Source of the DNA: Flavobacterium azizsancarii
Lineage (GTDB): Bacteria > Bacteroidota > Bacteroidia > Flavobacteriales > Flavobacteriaceae
NCBI RefSeq assembly: GCF_027980145.1
Contig: NZ_JAMZNK010000006.1
Coordinates: forward strand, 1 to 64,000
Direction: 5' to 3'
DNA length: 64,000 bases
In this document: positions 57,082-64,000 of the stretch, one piece after another
Layout: each line of letters begins with the position of its first letter
Position numbering within the stretch: the stretch's first letter is position 1
The notes under the pieces: generated by a model
What the model was told of the DNA's origin: nothing
Databases searched by the model: none
What the model saw: the letters and a program-made list of their open reading frames with translations, nothing else
Translations under genes and position numbers: made by a program

Positions 57082-58056
57082 ATGAAGGTTTTTATAACTA
57101 AAAATATACCCGAAGCAGGCATTTTGTTACTTCAGGAAAAAGGTATCAAACTTACCATAAATCCAACAGAGAATGTATCATCACGAAATGAGTTTATAAA
57201 TTTCTGTAAACAAAATGACGCTCTTCTGAATGTTGGAACCAATAATTTAGATGAAGATTTTTTTCAGCAATGTCCTAATTTAAAAGGTATCGCTTTATTT
57301 TCTGTCGGATTTGATTCCGTAAATATTCCATCCGCTAATAGCCGCAAAATCCCTGTTGGCAATACTCCGGACGTTTTAAACAGAGCCACTTCAGATCTTG
57401 CTTTTTTATTGATGCAAAGTGTTGCGAGAAAATCATTTTTTAATCATAAAAAAATTATAAGCGGAGAATGGAATTCTTTTAATGCCTTAGAAAATTTAGG
57501 ACAGGAACTTTACGGTAAAACATTAGGCATATTCGGTTTAGGCAGAATTGGTTTTGAAATGGCAAAAAAGTGCAAAGCTGCATTTGGAATGAATATCATT
57601 TACCACAATCGCTCTCATAATAACAACGCCGAAAAAGAACTTGATGCTCAATATGTAGATTTCGAAAGCTTGCTTAAACAAAGTGATGTTTTGAGTATTC
57701 ATGCAAATTACAGCAAAGAAAGCAATGAACTTTTCAATAAAGATGCTTTTGCAAAAATGAAACGCAATGCTATCTTCATCAATACAGCAAGAGGAAAATT
57801 TCATAATGAGGACGACCTTTTTTATGCACTAACCAATGATGTCATTTGGGGCGCAGGACTTGATGTTACAAATCCTGAACCAATGAAACAAAATAACCCA
57901 TTATTATCTTTGCCAAATTGTTGCATTTTACCACACATTGGCTCCGCAACATACGAAGCCAGAAATGCAATGGCAATTTGTGCTGCACAAAATATAATAG
58001 CACTTTTTGAGCATAAAAAAATGCCGTTTTGTGTTAATGAAGAAGTTTATTCTTAA
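57082..58056 (+). CDS. D-2-hydroxyacid dehydrogenase (glyoxylate/hydroxypyruvate reductase-like)
   Basis: A 324-residue NAD(P)-dependent dehydrogenase. KVFITKNIPEAGILLLQEKG at the start is typical of glyoxylate/hydroxypyruvate/gluconate 2-reductases. The Rossmann motif is GLGRIGFEMAKKC (about 152-164); catalytic residues are Arg in NTARGKFHNED, Glu in DVTNPEPM and His in LPHIGSATYEAR. It differs from the other hydroxyacid dehydrogenase in the window, which is of the lactate type. Confidence 0.9.
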   Translation: MKVFITKNIPEAGILLLQEKGIKLTINPTENVSSRNEFINFCKQNDALLNVGTNNLDEDFFQQCPNLKGIALFSVGFDSVNIPSANSRKIPVGNTPDVLNRATSDLAFLLMQSVARKSFFNHKKIISGEWNSFNALENLGQELYGKTLGIFGLGRIGFEMAKKCKAAFGMNIIYHNRSHNNNAEKELDAQYVDFESLLKQSDVLSIHANYSKESNELFNKDAFAKMKRNAIFINTARGKFHNEDDLFYALTNDVIWGAGLDVTNPEPMKQNNPLLSLPNCCILPHIGSATYEARNAMAICAAQNIIALFEHKKMPFCVNEEVYS

Positions 58057-58280
58057 TTAAAAAATGGGACAATTTATTAATTAGATAATTTCTTAATTCG
58101 TCAATTAAAAAATCAACAACTAACAATTAATCATCAATAATTATAAATGGATATTCGCTCAAGAAAATTTAGGATTAAAATCCACAAATCTTATCATAGG
58201 TCGGATATTCGTTATCCGTAGGTTTTTAATTAGAAAATATGTCAATTTGATAATAGATAATTCTTTTTAAACTGAATTTA

Positions 58281-58457
58281 TATATCGCTCCAATGGAGCT
58301 TTTACTAAAAGATCTATTTTATTTCTATAAATATGACGCCTTTCCAAGGCTAAAATTAAACTCCGGAGGAGTGCCATATTTATAGCGGTATATTTATGCC
58401 GCATATTTATAGAATTTCATTTAACAATCAGATTTTTAGCCCCAGCGGGGCGACATA
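58281..58457. repeat. Cluster of palindromes with a three-way-junction element
   Basis: In the 489-base gap before hutU. CTATAAATATG (58325-58335) pairs with CATATTTATAG (58375-58385) and encloses two hairpins, GCCTT-TCC-AAGGC (58338-58350) and CTCC/GGAG (58361-58371). A second CATATTTATAG is at 58402-58412, GCGG/CCGC at 58385-58402, GCTCC-AAT-GGAGC at 58287-58299 and GCCCC-AGC-GGGGC at 58439-58451. No protein-coding frame. The look is of a dispersed non-autonomous element. The rest of the gap is AT-rich with repeated AATTAATTAGATAAT phrases. Confidence 0.75.
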
Positions 58458-58545
58458 ATTTAAAACTTATAATAACTAATTTATAGATTATAATTTTAGC
58501 CTTAGAAAAAGTCTAAAATCAATAATCTAAAATCTCAAATAAACC

Positions 58546-60522
58546 ATGACTTTCAAAGAACAAATTCAACAAGGAATTCCTTCTATATTGCCTCCAAAAA
58601 AAGAGTATGATTTTGCAATTAACCATGCGCCAAAAAGAAAAGATATTCTTTCGAAAGAAGAAAAAAAACTGGCTTTAAAAAATGCATTGCGCTATTTTGA
58701 ACCTCAGCATCACGCTGAATTAATTAAAGAATTTACCGAAGAATTAAATACTTACGGTCGTATTTATATGTATCGCCTGCGTCCTGATTACAGAATGTAC
58801 GCAAGACCAATCGACGATTACCCCGGAAAATCAGTGCAGGCAAAAGCGATTATGCATATGATTCAGAACAATCTGGACTATGCTGTGGCGCAACATCCGC
58901 ATGAATTGATTACATATGGCGGTAACGGAGCTGTTTTTCAGAACTGGGCACAATATTTATTGACGATGCAATATTTGTCTGAAATGACAAATGAGCAAAC
59001 CTTAACAATGTATTCTGGACATCCAATGGGATTATTTCCTTCGCATTCTGAAGCGCCAAGAATTGTGGTTACAAACGGAATGGTGATCCCGAATTATTCT
59101 AAACCGGACGATTGGGAAAAAATGAATGCTTTGGGCGTTTCTCAATACGGACAAATGACGGCGGGAAGTTATATGTACATTGGCCCACAAGGAATTGTAC
59201 ACGGAACGACAATTACGGTTCTAAATGGTTTCAGAAAAATAAAATTAAATCCTGAAGGCAATTTATTCGTAACTTCAGGACTTGGCGGAATGTCCGGAGC
59301 ACAACCAAAAGCAGGAAATATTGCAGGTTGTATCACGGTTTGCGCTGAAGTGAACCCAAAAATTACCAAAATCCGCCACGAACAAGGATGGATTAACGAA
59401 GTCGTAACTTCGACAGATGAATTGGTAAAGAGAGTGACTTTGGCAAAAGCCAATAAAGAAGTGGTTTCGATTGCTTATTTAGGAAATGTCGTTGATGTAT
59501 GGGAATGTTTTGATAAGGAAAACATAAAAATTGACTTGGGATCGGATCAGACTTCACTTCATAATCCGTGGGCTGGAGGTTATTATCCGGCTGGAATTTC
59601 TTTTGAGGAAGCGAACGAAATGATGGCCAATAATCCTGATTTATTCAAAGAAAAAGTTCAGGAATCTTTGCGCAGACAAGCTAAAGCAATCAATAAACAC
59701 ACCGCAAAAGGAACTTACTTTTTTGATTACGGAAATGCTTTTTTACTAGAGGCTTCCCGCGCTGGTGCAGATGTAATGGCCGAAAATAATATCGATTTCA
59801 AGTATCCAAGTTATGTTCAGGATATCATGGGACCTATGTGTTTTGATTATGGTTTTGGTCCGTTTAGATGGGTTTGTACTTCTGGAAAACCGGAAGATTT
59901 ACAAAAAACAGATACTATCGCAAGTGAAATTCTGGAAGAAATGGCAAAAACGGCTCCAAATGAAATTCAGCAGCAAATGCAGGATAATATCAAATGGATC
60001 AAAGGTGCTCAGGAGAATAAATTGGTTGTGGGTTCTCAGGCGAGAATTCTTTATGCAGATGCTGAAGGCCGCATTAAAATTGCCGAGGCTTTTAATCAGG
60101 CGATTGCAAAAGGCGAAATTGGAACTGTTGTTTTAGGTCGTGATCATCATGACGTTTCCGGAACTGATTCTCCTTACAGAGAAACTTCAAATATCTATGA
60201 CGGATCCCGTTTTACTGCCGATATGGCGATTCAAAACGTGATTGGAGACAGTTTCAGGGGTGCAACCTGGGTTTCGATACATAATGGCGGCGGAGTTGGC
60301 TGGGGAGAGGTAATAAATGGTGGTTTTGGTATGGTTCTTGATGGTTCTCAGGAAGCTTCAAAACGTTTAGCATCAATGCTTTTTTGGGATGTTAACAACG
60401 GAATTTCAAGACGAAGCTGGGCTAGAAATGATGAAGCTATTTTTGCTATAAAAAGAGCAATGGAAGTTCAGCCGTTATTAAAAGTTACGTTACCTAATAT
60501 TGTAGATGAAAATCTATTTTAG
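58546..60522 (+). CDS. hutU: Urocanate hydratase
   Basis: A 658-residue NAD+-dependent enzyme that turns urocanate into imidazolonepropionate in histidine breakdown. The NAD-binding loop YGGNGAVFQNWAQYLL (about 126-141), GLGGMSGAQPKAGNIAG (about 246-262) and the active-site stretch GPMCFDYGFGPFRWVCTSG (about 430-448) are clear. It is about 100 residues longer than the classical proteobacterial enzyme, chiefly through an N-terminal extension, as in a distinct Bacteroidota group. hutH, hutI and hutG are not adjacent. Confidence 0.94.
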   Translation: MTFKEQIQQGIPSILPPKKEYDFAINHAPKRKDILSKEEKKLALKNALRYFEPQHHAELIKEFTEELNTYGRIYMYRLRPDYRMYARPIDDYPGKSVQAKAIMHMIQNNLDYAVAQHPHELITYGGNGAVFQNWAQYLLTMQYLSEMTNEQTLTMYSGHPMGLFPSHSEAPRIVVTNGMVIPNYSKPDDWEKMNALGVSQYGQMTAGSYMYIGPQGIVHGTTITVLNGFRKIKLNPEGNLFVTSGLGGMSGAQPKAGNIAGCITVCAEVNPKITKIRHEQGWINEVVTSTDELVKRVTLAKANKEVVSIAYLGNVVDVWECFDKENIKIDLGSDQTSLHNPWAGGYYPAGISFEEANEMMANNPDLFKEKVQESLRRQAKAINKHTAKGTYFFDYGNAFLLEASRAGADVMAENNIDFKYPSYVQDIMGPMCFDYGFGPFRWVCTSGKPEDLQKTDTIASEILEEMAKTAPNEIQQQMQDNIKWIKGAQENKLVVGSQARILYADAEGRIKIAEAFNQAIAKGEIGTVVLGRDHHDVSGTDSPYRETSNIYDGSRFTADMAIQNVIGDSFRGATWVSIHNGGGVGWGEVINGGFGMVLDGSQEASKRLASMLFWDVNNGISRRSWARNDEAIFAIKRAMEVQPLLKVTLPNIVDENLF

Positions 60523-60539
60523 TTGACTAATGTAACCTT

Positions 60540-60586
60540 GAGTGGAGTCGAAAGGCTATAGAGGAAAAAGGGCTTCGACTCCGCTC
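60540..60586. repeat. Dispersed palindrome GAGTGGAGTCGAA
   Basis: Arms GAGTGGAGTCGAA (60540-60552) / TTCGACTCCGCTC (60574-60586) with one G-T mismatch, 17 bases after the hutU stop. No U-run on either strand. Another common Flavobacterium spacer palindrome by appearance. Confidence 0.6.
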
Positions 60587-60626
60587 AGCCAGACAAAGAA
60601 AGAAGAACATTAAAATTTTTAAACAT

Positions 60627-61166
60627 ATGAAAACATTCAAATTAGTACCCGTTTTTTTGCTTTTAATTCTTGCGTCATGCAGCACAGTCAGTGTTTATTC
60701 TGATTATGATAAAAACGTAGATTTCACGCCTTATAAGACTTATGCATTTTTTAAGCCGGGAATTGATAAGGTCGAAATTTCTGATTTGGATAAAAGACGT
60801 ATCCTACACGCCATAGACGAAGAAATGCAAGCCAAAGGTTTTACAAAAAGTGAGAACCCAGATTTATTAATAAATATTTTTACAAAATCAAGAGAACAAG
60901 TTAATGTAAACCAATTTAGCGCCGGTTGGGGTTATGGTTGGGGTTGGGGATGGAATCCTTACATGATGTACGGAGGAAATCAAACTACTGTATCAACCTC
61001 TACAGAAGGAACTTTATTCATTGACTTAATTGATGCTAAAAAGAAAGAAATGATCTGGCAAGGTGAAGGTGTTGGAACTTTAACCAAAAACGTAGAGAAA
61101 AAAGATGCTAAAGTAAAAGAACTTGTATCAAAAGTTTTGGCACAATATCCTCCGGTTAAGAAGTAA
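60627..61166 (+). CDS. DUF4136 lipoprotein
   Basis: A 179-residue lipoprotein (lipobox LASC, Cys18). DYDKNVDFTPYKTYAFFKPG after the lipobox and the MQAKGFTKSENPDLLINIF segment are typical of DUF4136; a Gly/Trp/Tyr-rich loop (GWGYGWGWGWNPYMMYGG, about 95-112) follows and the end has GTLFIDLIDAKKKEMIWQGEG. Predicted to sit in the outer membrane or periplasm. Function unknown. Follows hutU by about 100 bases with a palindrome between. Confidence 0.88.
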   Translation: MKTFKLVPVFLLLILASCSTVSVYSDYDKNVDFTPYKTYAFFKPGIDKVEISDLDKRRILHAIDEEMQAKGFTKSENPDLLINIFTKSREQVNVNQFSAGWGYGWGWGWNPYMMYGGNQTTVSTSTEGTLFIDLIDAKKKEMIWQGEGVGTLTKNVEKKDAKVKELVSKVLAQYPPVKK

Positions 61167-61237
61167 GTTTTTAAGTCGCAGTTTTCAGTATTTGAAAAAA
61201 CTAAAAAAAGTTATTAAATACTTTACGAAATAATTTA

Positions 61238-61245
61238 TACATTTG
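61238..61245 (+). promoter_or_regulatory. -7 promoter element upstream of the ilvA leader
   Basis: TACATTTG fits TAnnTTTG and lies 17 bases before the leader-peptide ATG. No strong -33 TTG. Confidence 0.6.
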
Positions 61246-61262
61246 CCATTCAATTATCTGAA

Positions 61263-61319
61263 ATGAAAAACTTAAATATCATTATTATCTCTGTTAACAT
61301 TATTGCAATTCAGCAATAA
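61263..61319 (+). CDS. ilvA leader peptide
   Basis: An 18-codon frame, MKNLNIIIISVNIIAIQQ, with seven Ile plus one Leu and one Val. It starts 17 bases after a -7 element and ends 44 bases before an intrinsic terminator that precedes ilvA, whose product starts isoleucine synthesis. This is the classical design of a ribosome-mediated attenuator: a shortage of charged tRNA-Ile stalls the ribosome on the Ile run and favours read-through. Nothing else would explain so Ile-rich a short frame in this place. Confidence 0.8.
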   Translation: MKNLNIIIISVNIIAIQQ

Positions 61320-61362
61320 TGGCGAGGTATTATATAAATAAGTAAACAAAATACAATTTATG

Positions 61363-61394
61363 AAACCTCCCAAACCGGGAGGTTTTTTATTTTA
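61363..61394 (+). terminator. Attenuator terminator before ilvA
   Basis: AAACCTCCC (61363-61371) / GGGAGGTTT (61377-61385) with an AAACC loop, followed by T-rich sequence. It lies between leader peptide and ilvA, about 110 bases before the gene. GAGGT at 61324-61328 just after the leader stop can pair with ACCTC (61365-61369) and is a possible, if short, antiterminator arm. Confidence 0.85.
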
Positions 61395-61501
61395 ATAAAT
61401 AATCAAAAGGTTGTCACAAATTTCACGTAGGTTCACAAATTATTTTTTTCTAATCAAACAATAAAATTTAGTGCTAATTCGTGGCAAAAAAACAAAACAA
61501 A

Positions 61502-62746
61502 ATGAATTTATTTAACGAAGTACTTGCTGCAAAAAAGCAATTAGAAAATGTAGTAGCCGCTACTCCACTTACGCAAAATTTAAATCTTTCAGACGAATTT
61601 CAATCGACTATTTTATTGAAACGGGAAGATTTACAAATTGTACGATCGTACAAAATCAGAGGCGCTTATAACAAGATTTCTTCGTTGAATGATATCGAAA
61701 AAGCAACTGGAATTGTTTGCGCAAGTGCCGGAAATCATGCACAAGGTGTTGCATATTCCTGCCATATTTTGCAGATCAGAGGCAAAATCTATATGCCGAA
61801 AACGACTCCAAAACAAAAAGTAAAACAGGTTCAACTGTTTGGAAAATCGTTTGTTGAAATTGTGCTTATCGGAGATACTTTTGATGATGCTTATGCGTCC
61901 GCAACTGCAGATGCCGTAAAAAATCATAAAATATTTATTCATCCTTTTGATGATGAGAAAGTAATTGCCGGTCAGGGAACTGTTGGACTTGAAATTCTCG
62001 AAAATTATAAAGAAGCTATCGATTATGTTTTTGTCCCAATTGGCGGAGGTGGATTGGCTTCAGGATTATCTGAAGTTTTTAGACATCTGAGTCCTGATAC
62101 TAAAATTATTGGAGTTGAACCTAAAGGTGCTCCTTCAATGAAAACCTCTATTGAAGAAAATAAAAATACTGCACTTGCAACTATTGATAAATTTGTTGAC
62201 GGCGCTGCAGTAAAACAAGTTGGCGATAAAACTTTTGAAATATGCCGTAATAACTTAAACGACATCATTCTGGTTCCTGAAGGCAAAGTGTGCACGACAA
62301 TTTTGCGTTTATACAACGAAGAGGCTATGGTTGTAGAACCGGCTGGAGCATTAACAATTGCTGCTTTAGATTTTTATAAGGATAAAATAAAAGGCAAAAC
62401 CGTAGTTTGCGTAGTAAGCGGAAGTAATAATGATATCGAAAGAACGGCCGAAATAAAAGAGCGTTCTTTACTTTACGAAGGTTTGATGCATTATTTTATG
62501 ATTCAGTTTCCACAACGTCCCGGAGCTCTAAAAGAATTTGTAAATAATATTTTAGGACCGGATGATGACATCACTTACTTTCAATTCGCTAAGAAAAACA
62601 GCCGTGAAGTTGGTTCTGTCGTAGTTGGATTAGAATTGAAAAACAAAAAAGATATTCTGGCAATTAAAATGAACATGACCAAAAATGGTTTTGAATTTCA
62701 ATATCTGAATGACAACCAGGATTTGTTTACACAGTTAATAGGATAA
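61502..62746 (+). CDS. ilvA: Threonine ammonia-lyase (threonine dehydratase)
   Basis: A 414-residue PLP enzyme that converts threonine to 2-oxobutyrate, the committed step of isoleucine synthesis. PLP lysine Lys51 in RSYKIRGA, SAGNHAQGVAYSC, phosphate-binding GGGGLASGL, and a C-terminal ACT-like regulatory part of about 80 residues (FPQRPGALKEFVNNILGPDD onward). A single ACT-like domain matches the shorter IlvA forms rather than the two-ACT form of E. coli. I start at ATG 61502; an in-frame GTG at 61481 is possible. Expression is probably governed by the upstream attenuator. Confidence 0.95.
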   Translation: MNLFNEVLAAKKQLENVVAATPLTQNLNLSDEFQSTILLKREDLQIVRSYKIRGAYNKISSLNDIEKATGIVCASAGNHAQGVAYSCHILQIRGKIYMPKTTPKQKVKQVQLFGKSFVEIVLIGDTFDDAYASATADAVKNHKIFIHPFDDEKVIAGQGTVGLEILENYKEAIDYVFVPIGGGGLASGLSEVFRHLSPDTKIIGVEPKGAPSMKTSIEENKNTALATIDKFVDGAAVKQVGDKTFEICRNNLNDIILVPEGKVCTTILRLYNEEAMVVEPAGALTIAALDFYKDKIKGKTVVCVVSGSNNDIERTAEIKERSLLYEGLMHYFMIQFPQRPGALKEFVNNILGPDDDITYFQFAKKNSREVGSVVVGLELKNKKDILAIKMNMTKNGFEFQYLNDNQDLFTQLIG

Positions 62747-62885
62747 TCAAACTTTAACCCACTTTTTGTTTTTCTTTAAGTTTCACTGCATAATCTTTGT
62801 GTAACTTTGTGTACTGGATTTTCGCAGAGAATCACAAAGATTTCACCAGCTTTACAAAAGAAAGCACTTTATTTTTATTAAAAAA

Positions 62886-63269
62886 ATGGCAACTCAGGAT
62901 ATTTCAAACATAGAAGACATCAAACTTTTAGTAAATACATTTTATGATAAAGTTCAGAAAGATGATTTAATTGGACCTATTTTCAATGAAAAAATGCTAG
63001 GAAGATGGCCTGAACATTTAGAAAAAATGTATCGTTTTTGGCAAACCATTCTTTTAGAAGAACATACTTATTCCGGAAGCCCATTTCCGCCACACAAACA
63101 ATTACCTGTAAATCAGTCTCATTTTGATCGCTGGATGGAAATTTTCACTTCAACTGTCGATGAATTATTTATTGGAAAATTAGCTGAGGAAGCTAAAGTT
63201 CGTGCAGCAAATATGGCCTATATGTTCAATTACAAAATTGAATATTTTAGAAATCCTGAAAATCATTAG
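62886..63269 (+). CDS. Group III truncated haemoglobin
   Basis: A 127-residue globin of the truncated 2-on-2 fold. IEDIKLLVNTFYDKVQKDDL begins helix B; FWQTILLEEHTYSGSPFPPH gives the group III pattern, with proximal His in PVNQSHFDRW. Group III globins bind oxygen or nitric oxide; roles suggested include NO detoxification. The gene stands between ilvA and the aromatic hydroxylase. The spacer before it has CTTTGTGTAACTTTGTGT phrases of the repetitive spacer type. Confidence 0.9.
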   Translation: MATQDISNIEDIKLLVNTFYDKVQKDDLIGPIFNEKMLGRWPEHLEKMYRFWQTILLEEHTYSGSPFPPHKQLPVNQSHFDRWMEIFTSTVDELFIGKLAEEAKVRAANMAYMFNYKIEYFRNPENH

Positions 63270-63368
63270 AAAAAAAATTGCCATCAATTTCACGAATTAT
63301 CATGAATTATTTTATTGGAAATTTTTATCTCTATAAATTTAAAATGTTCTTTTGAAAACGGAAGTCCT

Positions 63369-63426
63369 AGCCCTGATGGAAGCGGCATCCTTTTTGTTTT
63401 TTCTTTAAAAACAAAAAGATACAGCG
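63369..63426. repeat. Dispersed repeat family B, copy 2
   Basis: AGCCCTGATGGAAGCGGCAT (63369-63388) followed by a hairpin, TTTTTGTTTTT / AAAAACAAAAA (63391-63401 / 63407-63417) then GATACAGCG. It matches copy 1 (42575-42636) block for block. A 66-codon frame across it (63315-63515) is an artefact of the repeat. Confidence 0.75.
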
Positions 63427-63551
63427 TACAGCAGGAATTAGCTCCTAAAACCTATATAAGATCTCAAGACAAACTTCACGAAAAACGCAATAAAAATCAC
63501 CTTCGAATAAAATAATTGTAACAAATAGCAAAAAATAGCGGTGTTAATTCG

Positions 63552-63559
63552 TAATTTTG
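63552..63559 (+). promoter_or_regulatory. -7 promoter element of the aromatic hydroxylase gene
   Basis: TAATTTTG fits TAnnTTTG and lies 25 bases before the ATG at 63585. Confidence 0.6.
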
Positions 63560-63584
63560 CATTCTAAACTACAACGTTTTCGAA

Positions 63585-64000
63585 ATGAATGCAAGTATTG
63601 AAACAAACCCGTTATTAGAGCGATTGCCTAAACATTTAAAGCAGTTTATTAAACCTCAGGATTATAGCGATTACACTCCTATAAACCAAGCGGTTTGGCG
63701 CTATGTAATGCGTAAAAATGTAGATTATTTATCGAAAGTTGCACATAGTTCGTACTTAGACGGCTTACGCAAAACGGGAATCGAAATTGATGCGATCCCT
63801 AGTATGTATGGAATGAACCGGATTCTAACCGAAATTGGCTGGGCTGCGGTTGCGGTTGACGGATTTATTCCGCCAAATGCTTTTATGGAATTTCAGGCTT
63901 ACAACGTTTTGGTTATTGCTTCAGATATTCGCCAGTTAGAACATATCGAATATACGCCTGCTCCGGATATTATTCACGAAGGTGCCGGCCACGCTCCTAT
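63585..64000 (+). CDS. Aromatic amino acid hydroxylase, N-terminal part (cut by window end)
   Basis: The first 138 codons of a Bacteroidota-type phenylalanine-4-hydroxylase: ERLPKHLKQFIKPQDYSDYT, then AVWRYVMRKNVDYL and PDIIHEGAGHAP, where the His (of HEGAGH, compare HDVFGHVP in classical enzymes) would be an iron ligand. It would use tetrahydrobiopterin, Fe2+ and O2 to make tyrosine from phenylalanine. The rest lies beyond the window. Distinct from the short proteobacterial PhhA, as the Bacteroidota form is about twice as long. Confidence 0.88.
   Translation, partial: MNASIETNPLLERLPKHLKQFIKPQDYSDYTPINQAVWRYVMRKNVDYLSKVAHSSYLDGLRKTGIEIDAIPSMYGMNRILTEIGWAAVAVDGFIPPNAFMEFQAYNVLVIASDIRQLEHIEYTPAPDIIHEGAGHAP

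Noticed and set aside
63315..63515. 66-codon plus-strand frame after the globin gene
   Set aside because: Most of it is translation of dispersed repeat B (SPSPDGSGI), so it is an artefact.
1..64000. CRISPR arrays, prophage, intact insertion sequences, rRNA genes
   Set aside because: No evenly spaced repeats, transposase frames, phage structural genes or rRNA sequence were found.

Overview
The window is a stretch of chromosome from an AT-rich member of the Bacteroidota, almost certainly Flavobacterium or a close relative. The evidence is a SusC/SusD pair, many secreted proteins and lipoproteins of Bacteroidota families, promoters with the TAnnTTTG -7 element, a near absence of Shine-Dalgarno sequences (with the telling exception of rpsU), and intergenic palindromes of the kind scattered through Flavobacterium genomes. 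I see no rRNA genes, CRISPR array, intact transposase or prophage.

Layout. 0-6.4 kb: a MoxR ATPase and a SurA-like periplasmic chaperone (minus strand), then an archaeal-type secreted alpha-amylase and release factor 3 (plus strand). 6.5-22 kb: the information-processing block, all on the minus strand and so transcribed from high to low coordinates: rpsU, a Xer recombinase, hpf, tRNA-Thr(TGT), tRNA-Tyr, tRNA-Thr(GGT), tuf, tRNA-Trp, secE, nusG, rplK, rplA, rplJ, rplL, rpoB, rpoC and a DUF3467 gene. Several control elements are readable here: a strong tRNA/tuf promoter, an unusually strong Shine-Dalgarno sequence before rpsU, and an attenuator-like hairpin between rplL and rpoB. 22-31 kb: an acyl-CoA dehydrogenase, a helix-hairpin-helix protein, an amino-acid permease, a PspC-like protein, a broken DUF2851 gene, a DnaQ-like exonuclease, a frameshifted Fic gene and a CBS-domain cysteine/cystathionine synthase. 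31-38 kb: a Porin_10 beta-barrel and a SusC/SusD uptake pair, with rnhB divergent from them.

38-50 kb: lipB, small lipoproteins, lysS, a D-lactate-type dehydrogenase, a decayed cluster of small accessory genes (46.6-48.7 kb) and two duplicated Spy-like periplasmic proteins. 50-64 kb: a large zinc protease, hemL, a LysM glucosaminidase, a PLP desulfhydrase/deaminase-like enzyme, a tiny HExxH membrane protein, a second 2-hydroxyacid dehydrogenase, hutU, a DUF4136 lipoprotein, ilvA behind a leader-peptide attenuator, a group III truncated haemoglobin, and the start of an aromatic amino acid hydroxylase cut by the window end.

Three points stand out. (1) Upstream of ilvA lies a complete attenuation module: promoter, an 18-residue leader peptide with seven isoleucines, and an intrinsic terminator. 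(2) Apparent single-base frameshifts occur in four accessory genes, all in homopolymer runs, and one of these also has a nonsense codon, while tens of kilobases of housekeeping genes are intact; this points to real decay rather than poor sequence. (3) The 41-64 kb half carries at least six different families of dispersed palindromic repeats, including an element at 58.3 kb that can fold as a three-way junction, whereas the first 40 kb are nearly free of them. Coordinates, motifs and translations were read by eye; family names rest on recognised motifs and no database search was made.
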